From positions 62,001 through 126,000 of the forward strand of contig NZ_LT840185.1 in assembly GCF_900177405.1 (NCBI RefSeq): a stretch of DNA of 64,000 nt. The letters run 5' to 3'. Under the pieces are notes generated by a model. The model made no database searches and had not been told where the DNA came from. It was given only the letters and a program-made list of their open reading frames with translations. The stretch is from Allosphingosinicella indica. Its GTDB lineage: Bacteria; Pseudomonadota; Alphaproteobacteria; Sphingomonadales; Sphingomonadaceae. The position numbers and the translations under genes are program-made. Positions 7,114 through 16,824 of the stretch are shown here, one piece after another; positions within the stretch are counted from its first letter, which is position 1; every line of letters starts with the position of its first letter.

Positions 7114-10100
7114 ATGCGCCTTTCGCGCTTCTTCATCACCCGCCCGATCTTCGCCGCCGTCATTGCGATCGTCATCACGATCGTCGGCGCGCTCGCCTAT
7201 CTCGGGCTGCCGGTCTCCCAATATCCCAACATCGTGCCGCCGACGGTGACAGTCGCGGCGACCTATCCCGGCGCCTCGGCCGAGACGGTCGCGGAAACGG
7301 TCGCCGCGCCGATCGAGCAGGAGATCAACGGCGTCGACGGGATGCTGTACCAATCGTCGCAATCGACCGGCGACGGGCGGGTGACGATCACGGTTACCTT
7401 CAGGTCGGGCACGGATCTCGACGCCGCGCAGGTGCTCGTTCAGAACCGCGTCGCGATCGCGACGCCGCGCCTGCCCCAGGAAGTCCAGCGCCTCGGCATC
7501 GTCACCAAGAAGACGACGCCGGACTTCCTGATGGTCGTCAACCTCGTCTCGCCCGACCGCTCGCACGATACCCAATATCTGTCCAACTACGCGCTAACGC
7601 AGGTGAAAGACCGGCTGGCGCGGATCGAAGGCGTCGGCGATGTCCAGCTTTTCGGCGCGCGCGATTATGCGATGCGGGTATGGATCGATCCGGGCCGCGC
7701 CGGGGCGCTGGGCCTCACCGCGGGCGACATCGTCCAGGCTCTGCGCGCACAGAACGTCCAGGTTGCGGCCGGTACGCTCGGCCAGCCGCCCTACAATCAG
7801 AGCAATGCCTTCCAGCTCAATGTGGAGACGCAGGGCCGGCTGACCGAACCCGAGCAGTTCGCCAATGTCGTCATCCGCTCGGATCCCGACGGACGCCAAG
7901 TGCGCGTCTCCGATGTTGCACGGGTCGAGCTCGGCGCGGCCGATTATGCGACCAACACCTATCTCTCGGGCGAGCCGACCGTCCTGCTCGGCGTGTTCCA
8001 GCGCCCAGGTTCTAACGCGCTCGCGGCCGCCGAGGCGATCACCGCCGAGATGGAATCGCTCGAGAAGGGCTTCCCGCCGGGCCTTGCCTACAAGGTCATC
8101 TACAATCCGACCGAGTTCATCGCCCAGTCGATCGACGCGGTCATGACGACGCTCTTGGAGGCGGTGGTCCTCGTCGTCCTCGTCATTGTCGTCTTCCTCC
8201 AGCGTTGGCGCGCCGCGATTATTCCCGTCGTCGCGATACCAGTGTCGCTGATCGGCACTTTCGCGGTCCTGCTCGTTGCCGGCTATTCGCTCAACAATCT
8301 GTCGCTCTTCGGTCTGGTGCTGGCCATCGGCATCGTCGTCGACGATGCCATCGTGGTGGTCGAGAATGTCGAACGCAACCTCGCGCGCGGCATGTCGCCG
8401 CTGCAGGCGGCGTTCACCTCGATGGAGGAGGTTTCGGCGGCGTTGGTCGCCATCGTCGCGGTCCTCTGCGCGGTGTTCATCCCGACCCTGTTCATGACCG
8501 GCCTATCCGGCGCCTTCTACCAGCAGTTCGCGGCGACAATCTCGACCGCGACCATCATCTCGCTAATCGTGTCGCTGACGCTGTCCCCCGCCCTCGCGGC
8601 CCTCTTGCTCAAAGATCATGCCGAGGACGCGCCGGCGCACTCCCGGTTCATGCGCAGCGTCCGCCGCGCGGGTGACGCCTTCAACCGCGGATTCGATGCG
8701 ATGAGCGCGCGCTACGGCGCTATGACCCGCGTGCTGGTCACGCGTCCGAGGCGCGTGATGATCGCCTATGCCGGCTTCATCGCCGCCACCGGCGCGATGC
8801 TTTGGACGACCCCGACCGGTTTCATCCCCCAGCAGGACCAGGGCTATTTCCTGACCGTCATCCAGCTTCCGTCGGGATCTTCGGTCGAACGGACGGATGC
8901 CGTGATGCGCAAGGTCGCGGGCCGCATCCTGCCGCTCGAGGGCGTCAAGGGTGCGGTGATGCTCGCCGGGTTCGACGGGCCGTCGCAGACGCTCGCGCCC
9001 AATGCGGCGGCGGCCTACATCCCGCTCGAAGCGTTCAAGGACCGGCCGGGCCTGCACGTCGACCAGATCATGGCGGAGGCGCAGAAGGCGACCGCGGACA
9101 TCACCGAGGCGCGGCTGATGATCGTGCCGCCCCCCGTCATTCAGGGCATCGGCGCCGCCGGCGGCTTCCGGATGATGGTGCAGGACCGGGGCGGCCACGG
9201 CTACCAGGCGCTCGGCAATGAAGCCAACGCGCTGATCGCCAAGGCCAATCAGGCCGAGGGACTGGCCGGCGCCTACACCTTCTTCGACACGTCGACGCCG
9301 CGGATCTTCGTCGACATCGACCGGCGCAAGTCCGACATGCTGGGCGTGCCGCCCGAACGCGTCTTCGAGGCGCTCCACGTCTACCTCGGCTCGGTCTTCG
9401 TCAACGATTTCAACCTGCTCGGCCGCACCTACCGCGTCACCGCGCAGGCCGACGCGCCGTTCCGCCAGACCCCGGCGGATATCGCAAGCCTCAAGACGCG
9501 GTCCGATGCCGGCGGCATGGTCCCGATCGGATCGGTCGCGACCTTCGAGGACAAGACGGGCCCCTATCGTGTGGTGCGCTACAACATGTTCCCGGCGGTC
9601 GAAGTTGACGGCAACACCGCGCCCGGTTTCTCGTCGGGCCAATCGCTGGTGACGATGGAAAGGCTCGCCGCCGAGACGCTGCCCAACGGCTATGGCACCG
9701 AATGGACCGACATCGCCTTCCAGCAGCAACTGGCGGGCAACACGGCAGCGCTGGTGTTCGCGCTCGCGGTCTTGTTCGTCTTCCTCGTACTGGCGGCACA
9801 ATATGAAAGCCTGGTCCTCCCGCTCTCGATCATCATGATCGTGCCGATGTGCCTGCTCGCCGCGATGATCGGCGTGAATCTGCGCGGCATGGACAACAAT
9901 GTGCTGACGCAGATCGGGCTGGTCGTCTTGATCGCGCTCGCCGCCAAGAATGCGATCCTGGTGGTCGAGTTCGCGCGGCAGGCCGAAGCGGAGGACGGGC
10001 TGTCGCCGGTGGAGGCGGCGATCCGCGCGGCGGGCGATCGCCTCCGCCCGATCCTGATGACGAGCTTCGCCTTCATCCTCGGCGCCGTCCCGCTGATGAT

Positions 10101-10284
10101 CGCCAGCGGCGCCGGCGCGGAACTCCGCCAGGCGCTGGGCACCGCGGTCGTCTTCGGCATGTTCGGCGTCACCGGCTTCGGCCTCGTATTCACACCCACT
10201 TTCTATGTCGTCTGCCGCGCGCTCGGCGACCGATTGCGGCGCCGCCGCGCCGCACCGCCGGCGCTGCTGCAGCCCGCCGAATAA
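7114..10284 (+). CDS. RND efflux transporter permease, HAE1 family (AcrB/MexB-like)
   Basis: A 1056-residue proton-driven drug pump of the hydrophobic/amphiphilic efflux family. The first helix (MRLSRFFITRPIFAAVIAIV) starts directly at the N-terminus. The HAE1 signature GASAETVAETVAAPIEQEIN follows at about residue 55, and the proton-relay helix 4 contains the paired aspartates in GLVLAIGIVVDDAIVVVENV (about 400-420). The second half has GLVVLIALAAKNAILVVEFA with the relay lysine. The length matches AcrB (about 1049). Substrates cannot be predicted. RBS and start are clear (GGGGAGCCTCCC before ATG 7114). Confidence 0.96.
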   Translation: MRLSRFFITRPIFAAVIAIVITIVGALAYLGLPVSQYPNIVPPTVTVAATYPGASAETVAETVAAPIEQEINGVDGMLYQSSQSTGDGRVTITVTFRSGTDLDAAQVLVQNRVAIATPRLPQEVQRLGIVTKKTTPDFLMVVNLVSPDRSHDTQYLSNYALTQVKDRLARIEGVGDVQLFGARDYAMRVWIDPGRAGALGLTAGDIVQALRAQNVQVAAGTLGQPPYNQSNAFQLNVETQGRLTEPEQFANVVIRSDPDGRQVRVSDVARVELGAADYATNTYLSGEPTVLLGVFQRPGSNALAAAEAITAEMESLEKGFPPGLAYKVIYNPTEFIAQSIDAVMTTLLEAVVLVVLVIVVFLQRWRAAIIPVVAIPVSLIGTFAVLLVAGYSLNNLSLFGLVLAIGIVVDDAIVVVENVERNLARGMSPLQAAFTSMEEVSAALVAIVAVLCAVFIPTLFMTGLSGAFYQQFAATISTATIISLIVSLTLSPALAALLLKDHAEDAPAHSRFMRSVRRAGDAFNRGFDAMSARYGAMTRVLVTRPRRVMIAYAGFIAATGAMLWTTPTGFIPQQDQGYFLTVIQLPSGSSVERTDAVMRKVAGRILPLEGVKGAVMLAGFDGPSQTLAPNAAAAYIPLEAFKDRPGLHVDQIMAEAQKATADITEARLMIVPPPVIQGIGAAGGFRMMVQDRGGHGYQALGNEANALIAKANQAEGLAGAYTFFDTSTPRIFVDIDRRKSDMLGVPPERVFEALHVYLGSVFVNDFNLLGRTYRVTAQADAPFRQTPADIASLKTRSDAGGMVPIGSVATFEDKTGPYRVVRYNMFPAVEVDGNTAPGFSSGQSLVTMERLAAETLPNGYGTEWTDIAFQQQLAGNTAALVFALAVLFVFLVLAAQYESLVLPLSIIMIVPMCLLAAMIGVNLRGMDNNVLTQIGLVVLIALAAKNAILVVEFARQAEAEDGLSPVEAAIRAAGDRLRPILMTSFAFILGAVPLMIASGAGAELRQALGTAVVFGMFGVTGFGLVFTPTFYVVCRALGDRLRRRRAAPPALLQPAE

Positions 10285-10296
10285 GGAGATGTCTCC

Positions 10297-11694
10297 ATGA
10301 TCCGCACTCTATTGTCCTCCACCGCAGCGCTCGCGCTCGCGGCGTGTGCGACCGGCCCCGATTATGCGCCTCCGGCCGTCCCGACGGGCGCCGCCGGCCC
10401 GTTTGTGTCGGCCAGCGCCGCCGTCAGCCCATCCCCGACCGCCAACGACCGCTGGTGGCAGCTTTATCGTGATCCGGTGCTCGACGGACTGATCGCCGAC
10501 GCGCTTGCCGCCAATACCGACATCCGCGTCGCCGCCGCGCGCCTGATGAAGGCACGCGCAAGCCTGCGCGAAGTAAAGGGCGACCGGCTGCCGCAGGTCA
10601 CCGCCGGAGCCAGCGCGACATATGGCCGCGCATCGGCGATCCAGCGCCCGGCGGGCGCCGCGCGTGAGGACTGGACCGTCGATGCCGGGCTCGACGTCGC
10701 CTACGAAGTCGATCTGTTCGGCCGGGTCAGCCGCGGCGTGGAAGCCGCCCGCGGCGATGTCGCCGCAGCCGAGGCGGATGCGGATGCCGTGCGCGTTGCG
10801 ATCGTCGCGGACACGACGCGCGCCTATGCCGATGCCGCGTCGGCCGCCGAGAGGCTCGCCGTCGCCGAGCGGATCGTCGCGCTTCTCGATCGATCGCTGA
10901 AGGTGACGCAGCGCCGCGCCGAGGTCGGCATGACGACCGGCCTCGACACGGCGCGCGTTGCAGCGCTGCGCAATCAGCGCCAGGCGGAGGTGCCCGCCAT
11001 CGCCGCCGAGCGGCAGGCTGCGCTCTTTCGGCTTGCGACGCTGACCGGACGGACCCCGGCGGGGCTGCCGCCGGTCGCCGCCGCGCGCCAAGAGACGCTT
11101 CGCCTCGACGACCCGATCCCCGTCGGAGACGGCGCTGCCCTCCTCGCGCGCCGGCCGGACGTTCGCGCCGCCGAGCGCCGTCTCGCTGCGGCGACCGCCC
11201 GGATCGGGGTCGCTACCGCCGACCTCTATCCGCGGATCACCCTCGGCGGATCGGTCGGGTCGACCAGCTCTGGGCTCGGCAACCTGTTCGGCGCCGGGCC
11301 GCTGAACTGGCTGCTGGGCCCGTTGATCAGCTGGGCCGTCAATCCCACCCAGGCACGCGCAAGGATTGCTGGCGCCGAGGCGGATGCGCAAGAAGCGCTC
11401 GCCGCCTTCGACGGCATCGTGTTGACGGCGCTAGAGGAAACCGAGACCGGACTGTCGAACTACGCGAAAGCGATCGAGCGGTGGCAGGCGTTGCTGGCGG
11501 CGCGCGACGAGGCAGCGATAGCCGCCCGGATCACGCGCGCGCAGCGACGCGAAGGCCAGATCGACAGCCTCGCCCAAATTGATGCGGAACGGACCTTCGC
11601 GGACGCAGAAGCCGCACTTGCCCTCGCAGACGCCCAAATCAGCCGTTCTCAGATTGATCTGTTGAAGGCGCTGGGCGGGAGATGGACCGCCTGA
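10297..11694 (+). CDS. outer-membrane efflux lipoprotein, NodT/OprM family
   Basis: The 465-residue outer-membrane channel of the tripartite pump. Residues 1-18 form a lipoprotein signal ending in the lipobox ALAAC, so Cys18 should be lipidated. Two OEP repeats follow (about 60-250 and 265-460) with the usual SNYAKAIERWQALLAARDEA-type helices, and GNLFGAGPLNWLLGPLISW marks the second beta-hairpin region typical of NodT proteins. An AGGAG site precedes ATG 10297, 12 nt after the pump gene, completing the operon. Confidence 0.95.
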   Translation: MIRTLLSSTAALALAACATGPDYAPPAVPTGAAGPFVSASAAVSPSPTANDRWWQLYRDPVLDGLIADALAANTDIRVAAARLMKARASLREVKGDRLPQVTAGASATYGRASAIQRPAGAAREDWTVDAGLDVAYEVDLFGRVSRGVEAARGDVAAAEADADAVRVAIVADTTRAYADAASAAERLAVAERIVALLDRSLKVTQRRAEVGMTTGLDTARVAALRNQRQAEVPAIAAERQAALFRLATLTGRTPAGLPPVAAARQETLRLDDPIPVGDGAALLARRPDVRAAERRLAAATARIGVATADLYPRITLGGSVGSTSSGLGNLFGAGPLNWLLGPLISWAVNPTQARARIAGAEADAQEALAAFDGIVLTALEETETGLSNYAKAIERWQALLAARDEAAIAARITRAQRREGQIDSLAQIDAERTFADAEAALALADAQISRSQIDLLKALGGRWTA

Positions 11695-12010
11695 GTCGGC
11701 AGCAGGCGGGCAATGTAAAACAATCGCAATTGGCGCCGAAGCATCAAACGATGGCCCCGACCGCGTGGTGACGGCACCGGCCGTTTAGCCAAGGCGGAAC
11801 TTTATCGCGAGATGGCTCGGCGAATAACGCATCCGATGGAGCTCCACAGAACGCGTGAGCAAGCGCCTTTCCAGTTTTTAAATATAGATAACAAAGGCTT
11901 GTCACTTCGCGTCAAGGCCACTTGCTTCAAGCTTAAATCAACCATAAAGTATGAAAAAGAATATGAATGATTGAATGAGAAAATAACATTCTGAGAGGAA
12001 GGGATTCGAG
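11695..12010. other. intergenic region between efflux operon and TonB receptor
   Basis: About 316 bases without a supportable gene. The right half (11870-12000) is unusually AT-rich for this genome, with runs such as AAATATAGATAACAAAG and GAATATGAATGATTG, and ends in GAGAGGAAGGG before the receptor start. It presumably holds the receptor promoter, but I could not assign -35/-10 boxes with confidence. Confidence 0.5.
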
Positions 12011-14425
12011 ATGGGGCATCGCGCAACCGGACTTCTAACCGCGACATCGCTGATCGCATGCGTGGCCGCCGCCGCGCCTGCGCTCGCTCAGGAGGCCGCG
12101 CCAGCGCCCGCCCCGGACGCCGCGCCGCCGCGGCCGACAGCGTCGAACGCGGGGCTAAGCGGCGATATCGTCGTCACCGCCCGCAAGCGCGGCGAGGAGA
12201 TGTTGCAGGACATTCCAGCGTCGATCAGCGCCATCGGCGGCGAGGAGCTGGCGCGACGCGGTGTCTCGGGCTTCGAAGATTTCGCCTATCAAGTCCCTGG
12301 CCTTACTTTCACCAATCAGGGACCGGGTCTCAAGCGCTACACCTTGCGCGGCATCCAGTCGGCCGGGCAGGAACAGGTCGCGGTCTATTATGACGAGGTG
12401 CCCATTCCCGGCATCCAGAGCTCGACCGGAGACAGCGGCTCGCAGATCGGCGACCTCCAGCTTTACGACATGTCGCGCGTCGAGGTTTTGAAGGGGCCGC
12501 AGAGCACCACGTTTGGCGCCAATTCGCAGACGGGCGCGATCCGTTTCATCACCAACAAGCCGAACCTGTCCACCGTCGAAGGATCGGTGAAGGTCGAAGC
12601 CAATATCGTGTCCGGCGGCAACGAGGGCGGCGACATCTATGGCATGATCAACATGCCGATCGTGCAGGACACCTTGGGCCTGCGCGTCGTCGGCTATTAT
12701 GATCGCACCGCCGGCTATGTCGACAACGTCCGGCTGGGCAACAAGAACATCAATTCGGACAACACGGCCGGCTTCCGCGCGATCCTGCGGCTGGAGCCAT
12801 CGCCCGACTGGTCGATCGACGCCATGGCCTGGTATCAGCGGCGCGACACGAATGGCGCCAGCGAATACAGCCCGTACGACAGCTTCCGCGAGCGCGGCGA
12901 CAGCAGCGATCCGGGCTGGAACGACCGGGTGCCGCGCTTCGCTTATTTCGAAACGGGGAAATTCAATTCCGGCAGCTACGTCAAATCGCCGCGTCCGGAC
13001 CGGCAGGAGCTCTACTCGCTGACCGCCAATGGCGATCTGGGCTTCGCGGCGCTGACCGTCACGGGGTCGGTCTACAAGCGCAATCTGCAATTCTATCGCG
13101 ACAATTTCGTCTGGTCCCTTGGCGTTGGCCCAGCAGGCGAAATCTGCCCCAGCGGCAATCCCTGCGTCCGGCCCGATCTCGTGCCACAGCTCACCGATCA
13201 GACGCAGGATCTGAACCAGAAGACCTTCGAGGCGCGCCTCAACTCGACCGGCAGCGGGCCGTTCCAGTGGGTCACCGGCGTATTCTACCGCGATCGCGAT
13301 TCCGATTTTCGCAGCTTCTCGCCGTTGGTCGACGAGAATGGCGATGTGATCGTCGCGAGCACGCCGCCCACCGGCTTCTCCACCGCTCCCGGCGCCGGCA
13401 TCGAGGGATGCAACCCGTGTGCCTTCGCCCGCATCAACACGCGCCGGATCAAGGAAAAGGCGATCTTCGGCGAAGGCACGTTCGACATTACCGACAGCCT
13501 GGAGGTGATGGCCGGCCTGCGCTGGTTCGAAGCGAAGCAGCGCGACAATGGCGCCACCTTGTTCCAGTTCCCGACCTTCGGGAGCACATTGCCCGCTCCC
13601 TACAATCGCCGGGTGGACGAAAACCGCTTCATTCCGAAGGGCCAGATATCGTTCAAGCCCACCCAGGACCTCACCTTCTACGCGCTCGCGGCAAAGGGGT
13701 ATCGCCTCGGCGGCACCAACCAGTCCGCCGCAGTGGCGGTGCCGGATGGTTACGAATCGGATTCTCTGTGGAATTACGAGCTCGGCATGAAATCGACCTG
13801 GTTCGATCGCCGCCTGATCTTCAATGCGGCAATCTACCAGATCGACTGGGACAATATCCAGGTCACCGGCCGCGATCCGACCAATTCGTTCGGCTTCATC
13901 GGCAATGCCGGCGCTGCCCGCATCCAGGGCATGGAAGTGGAAGTGCAGGCGCGCCCGGCCGACGGGCTCGACATTTCGGCGGGCTTCAACTGGCTGCCGA
14001 AGCGCGAGCTGACCGAGGACCAGGTCAGCGCCGACATCGCGGCCCCCGGCAGGAAGGGCGACAAGATACCTCGCATCCCGGCCTTCACCGCCAACTTCTC
14101 AGCGCAGTACAGCGCCGAACTCGTCGAAGGATGGAACGGGTTCATCCGCGGCGATTACAGCTTCAAGGGCAAGTCCGGTACGGAGCTGCGTCCCGTCGTT
14201 CCTGCGGGCGCGCTCAACCTTTATCGCACGCAGCGCAGCTTCAGCCTCGTCAATGCCCGGATCGGCGCGAACAATGACGATAATGGCCTGGGCGTGGCGC
14301 TGTTCATGGACAATATCTTCGACGTGCAGGGCGACGTGTTCCTGGCGGCGGCAGCCAATGTGCCGACCACGAAGATCACCAACCGCCCCCGGACGGTCGG
14401 GATCGAACTGACCAAGCGCTTCTGA
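12011..14425 (+). CDS. TonB-dependent outer-membrane receptor
   Basis: An 804-residue receptor that imports a ligand across the outer membrane using TonB energy. The signal peptide is residues 1-26 (ending APALAQ). The plug domain at about 50-170 contains DIVVTARKRGEEMLQDIPAS and the conserved KGPQSTTFGANSQTGAIRFI motif, and the beta-barrel ends with the aromatic terminus LTKRF. There is no STN signalling extension. Placed before a CDGSH-cupin gene and near a transporter and exported amidohydrolases, it may take up the substrate of that block; ligand unknown. Start at 12011 follows AGAGGAAGGG. Confidence 0.93.
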   Translation: MGHRATGLLTATSLIACVAAAAPALAQEAAPAPAPDAAPPRPTASNAGLSGDIVVTARKRGEEMLQDIPASISAIGGEELARRGVSGFEDFAYQVPGLTFTNQGPGLKRYTLRGIQSAGQEQVAVYYDEVPIPGIQSSTGDSGSQIGDLQLYDMSRVEVLKGPQSTTFGANSQTGAIRFITNKPNLSTVEGSVKVEANIVSGGNEGGDIYGMINMPIVQDTLGLRVVGYYDRTAGYVDNVRLGNKNINSDNTAGFRAILRLEPSPDWSIDAMAWYQRRDTNGASEYSPYDSFRERGDSSDPGWNDRVPRFAYFETGKFNSGSYVKSPRPDRQELYSLTANGDLGFAALTVTGSVYKRNLQFYRDNFVWSLGVGPAGEICPSGNPCVRPDLVPQLTDQTQDLNQKTFEARLNSTGSGPFQWVTGVFYRDRDSDFRSFSPLVDENGDVIVASTPPTGFSTAPGAGIEGCNPCAFARINTRRIKEKAIFGEGTFDITDSLEVMAGLRWFEAKQRDNGATLFQFPTFGSTLPAPYNRRVDENRFIPKGQISFKPTQDLTFYALAAKGYRLGGTNQSAAVAVPDGYESDSLWNYELGMKSTWFDRRLIFNAAIYQIDWDNIQVTGRDPTNSFGFIGNAGAARIQGMEVEVQARPADGLDISAGFNWLPKRELTEDQVSADIAAPGRKGDKIPRIPAFTANFSAQYSAELVEGWNGFIRGDYSFKGKSGTELRPVVPAGALNLYRTQRSFSLVNARIGANNDDNGLGVALFMDNIFDVQGDVFLAAAANVPTTKITNRPRTVGIELTKRF

Positions 14426-14484
14426 GTTGACATGGAGGGGGGCGACGGCTCCCCTCCCCTTTTTCAGCATGTGGGACAGATGTC

Positions 14485-15546
14485 GTGACCGGCCATGACT
14501 GCTCGCTGGATTGCCCGCGCATCGCGAACCGCAAGCCTTATTATCGCGAGCTGAGGGCCGGACGCACCTATCCCTGGTGCGCTTGCGGCCGTTCGACCCG
14601 GCAGCCGTTCTGCGATGGCCGCTCGCATATCGGGACGGGCTTCGAACCCGTCCAATATGTTGCCAAGGCGGATGGCGAAGAGGTGCTGTTCTGCGATTGC
14701 AAGCACACCCAGACGCCGCCCTTCTGTGATGGAACGCATAGCAACCTGCCTGGCGGATATGAGGATGACGACACCGCCGCCGCCGGGCCGCAGCCGCCAA
14801 TCGTCGCGGCCGGGACCGACGGCTTCGCCCGCCTCGATGGCTGCTGCTTCGTCGTGTCGCCCCCTGACTCCGGTGATCGTTATCAACTGAGCACGCTGGT
14901 CGCGCCTTCGCTGGGAGCGCAGCATCAATCGCAATTCCACCTGCGGCTGACCAGTGGCGCTTCGCCGGTGCTATCGGCGCGTGGCGTAGATGCGATCCTG
15001 TGGGTGCGGAGCGGCAATGGCGAGATCGAGATCGGCGAGCGCCGCTTCGCGCTTTCCGCGCCCTGCGGTGTCTATGTCCGCGCCGGCGAGGCATTTCGCG
15101 TCCATGCCGCAACCGCGCTGACGGCCTATGTCTCCGCTTGCCCGGCGGTGGAAGCACTGGACGAGCAGGCCGATATGCCGCCCCATTTCGATCAGGCATG
15201 GCCGGAACGCGTGGTGCCGATCGACGAGGCTGGCCGCACCGCGATGGGGCCGCGCTGGTTCCAGATGCTGGTCGACAAACGCATCGGCTCGACCACAGCT
15301 GCGCAGTTCATCGGCCATATTCCGACCTCTCGCGCCGAGATGCACCGCCATCTCTACGAAGAGGCGCTGGTCATCCTTTCGGGCGAGGGGATCATCTGGA
15401 ACGAGGGCAGCGCGGCGCGGGTGCGCGCAGGCGACGTGATCTTCTTCCCGCGCAAGCATCTTCATGCGCTGGAGTGCACAGCGCCAGAGGGCATGGACGT
15501 CGTGGGCCTCATTCACCCCGGCGACAATCCCGGGATCAATTACTGA
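14485..15546 (+). CDS. twin CDGSH iron-sulfur domains fused to a double cupin
   Basis: A 353-residue cytosolic protein with an unusual arrangement. Residues 25-50 and 70-95 each carry a CDGSH-type [2Fe-2S] motif with C-x-C ... C-D-G ... H ligands (CACGRSTRQPFCDGRSH and CDCKHTQTPPFCDGTH). Residues about 110-225 look like a degenerate cupin. Residues 235-353 are a classical cupin with metal ligands in AEMHRHLYEEALVIL and the late FFPRKHLHAL histidine. GTG at 14485 is the best start I can see; the nearby ATGs are out of frame. It could be a dioxygenase with a built-in electron carrier; that is inference from domain pairing. Confidence 0.75.
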   Translation: MTGHDCSLDCPRIANRKPYYRELRAGRTYPWCACGRSTRQPFCDGRSHIGTGFEPVQYVAKADGEEVLFCDCKHTQTPPFCDGTHSNLPGGYEDDDTAAAGPQPPIVAAGTDGFARLDGCCFVVSPPDSGDRYQLSTLVAPSLGAQHQSQFHLRLTSGASPVLSARGVDAILWVRSGNGEIEIGERRFALSAPCGVYVRAGEAFRVHAATALTAYVSACPAVEALDEQADMPPHFDQAWPERVVPIDEAGRTAMGPRWFQMLVDKRIGSTTAAQFIGHIPTSRAEMHRHLYEEALVILSGEGIIWNEGSAARVRAGDVIFFPRKHLHALECTAPEGMDVVGLIHPGDNPGINY

Positions 15547-15612
15547 CTCGGCGGCGCGCTTCCTGAGGGCTCACGCCCTCCCCCGTCCTGCGCATGCAGC
15601 CCCGTGATGCCG

Positions 15613-16782
15613 TCAGCCAACTGGCCCCAGCAGATCGCGGTTCTTGATGAGGGCGGCAACCAGTCGCTCGACGTCCGCCTCGTCATTGTAGAAGTGGAAG
15701 CCGGCGCGGATCCTGCCGTCGCGGCTGGACGTGATCACCTTGTCGGCGGCCAGCGCATCGACCAGCTTCACCTCCTCGTGAGACGGCAAGGCGATCAGCG
15801 GGCCGCGCCGGGCGTCGTCATCGGGGGTGAAGACCCGGATGTCCTCGGCCTGGAAGCGATCGAGCGCGTAACGGGTGATCGTGCGCACATGATCGCCGAT
15901 GGCGTCGAGGCCGATGTCGAGGATCAGCGCGAGCCCCGCTCCCGCCGCGAACAGGCTCGGCACGGGCGGCGTTCCCGCCTCGAACCGCCGCGCCGTCGCG
16001 CTGGGCGCATTGGCGAAAATATCCATCGCGTTCGGATCGTCCTGCGCGAACCAGCCGGTGGCGCGCGGCGCGAGTTCCTGCGTCAGATCGGCGCGCACGT
16101 AGAGAAAGCCGATGCCCGCGGTGCCGAGCAGATATTTCAACATGCCGCCGACGCAGATGTCGACGCCAAGGTCGCGCGGGTCGATGCGCTCCGCACCGAC
16201 CGACTGGTAGCAATCCAGGATCACGATAGCGCCATGGGTATGCGCGATGCGGACGATCTCGCGGATGTCGGCATCCGGTATCTTGCCGCCGTGGCGATAG
16301 CAGACGTGCGAAATCGCCACGATGGCGGTGCGATCGTCGATGGCTTGGGCAAAATTCTCGAGCGCGATCGTGCCGTCCCCGGCTTCCTCGACATGCTCGA
16401 TCCGCGCGCCGGCCGGCTCCTGCGCGTGCCAGATCTGCCCGCTGGTCGGGAATTCGAAATTGGAGAGGACGATCTTGTTGCGCGGCCCGGTGAAGTCGAA
16501 CGCGCTGGCGATCGCGTTGATGCCCGCCGATGCCGAGCCGGTGATCGCGATTTCGTCCGTATCGACGCCGAACATCCGCGCGACCTGGCCGCGCACCGAT
16601 TCCAGCCGGCCGACCCAGCCGCCCCAATTCGCCCCATTGGCGATGCGATCGGCCATATAGTCTTCGAATGCGCCGCTAACGCTGTCGGCGATCAGGCCGT
16701 AGGACCCGCTGCTGAAATAGGCGAGGTCGGGCAGCGAGGCGAAACGCGCCCGGACTGCGTCGAGATCGGGGATCAGGGTCAC
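15613..16782 (-). CDS. PLP-dependent class V aminotransferase-fold enzyme
   Basis: A 389-residue fold-type I PLP enzyme resembling isopenicillin-N epimerase, cysteine desulfurase and kynureninase. ITGSASAGINAI (about 80-91) binds the cofactor phosphate. Asp190 in VILDCYQSVGA contacts the pyridine nitrogen, and Lys216 in VGGMLKYLLGT is the expected Schiff-base lysine. No desulfurase active-site cysteine loop is evident, so epimerase, lyase or transaminase activity is more likely. The gene is 42 nt downstream of the sodium symporter gene on the same strand, suggesting the symporter imports its amino-acid-like substrate. Confidence 0.85.
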   Translation of the reverse strand: MTLIPDLDAVRARFASLPDLAYFSSGSYGLIADSVSGAFEDYMADRIANGANWGGWVGRLESVRGQVARMFGVDTDEIAITGSASAGINAIASAFDFTGPRNKIVLSNFEFPTSGQIWHAQEPAGARIEHVEEAGDGTIALENFAQAIDDRTAIVAISHVCYRHGGKIPDADIREIVRIAHTHGAIVILDCYQSVGAERIDPRDLGVDICVGGMLKYLLGTAGIGFLYVRADLTQELAPRATGWFAQDDPNAMDIFANAPSATARRFEAGTPPVPSLFAAGAGLALILDIGLDAIGDHVRTITRYALDRFQAEDIRVFTPDDDARRGPLIALPSHEEVKLVDALAADKVITSSRDGRIRAGFHFYNDEADVERLVAALIKNRDLLGPVG

Positions 16783-16824
16783 GGCAGGGATACTCCGAAG
16801 GATGGCAGGATCGGCAGGTTCGAT

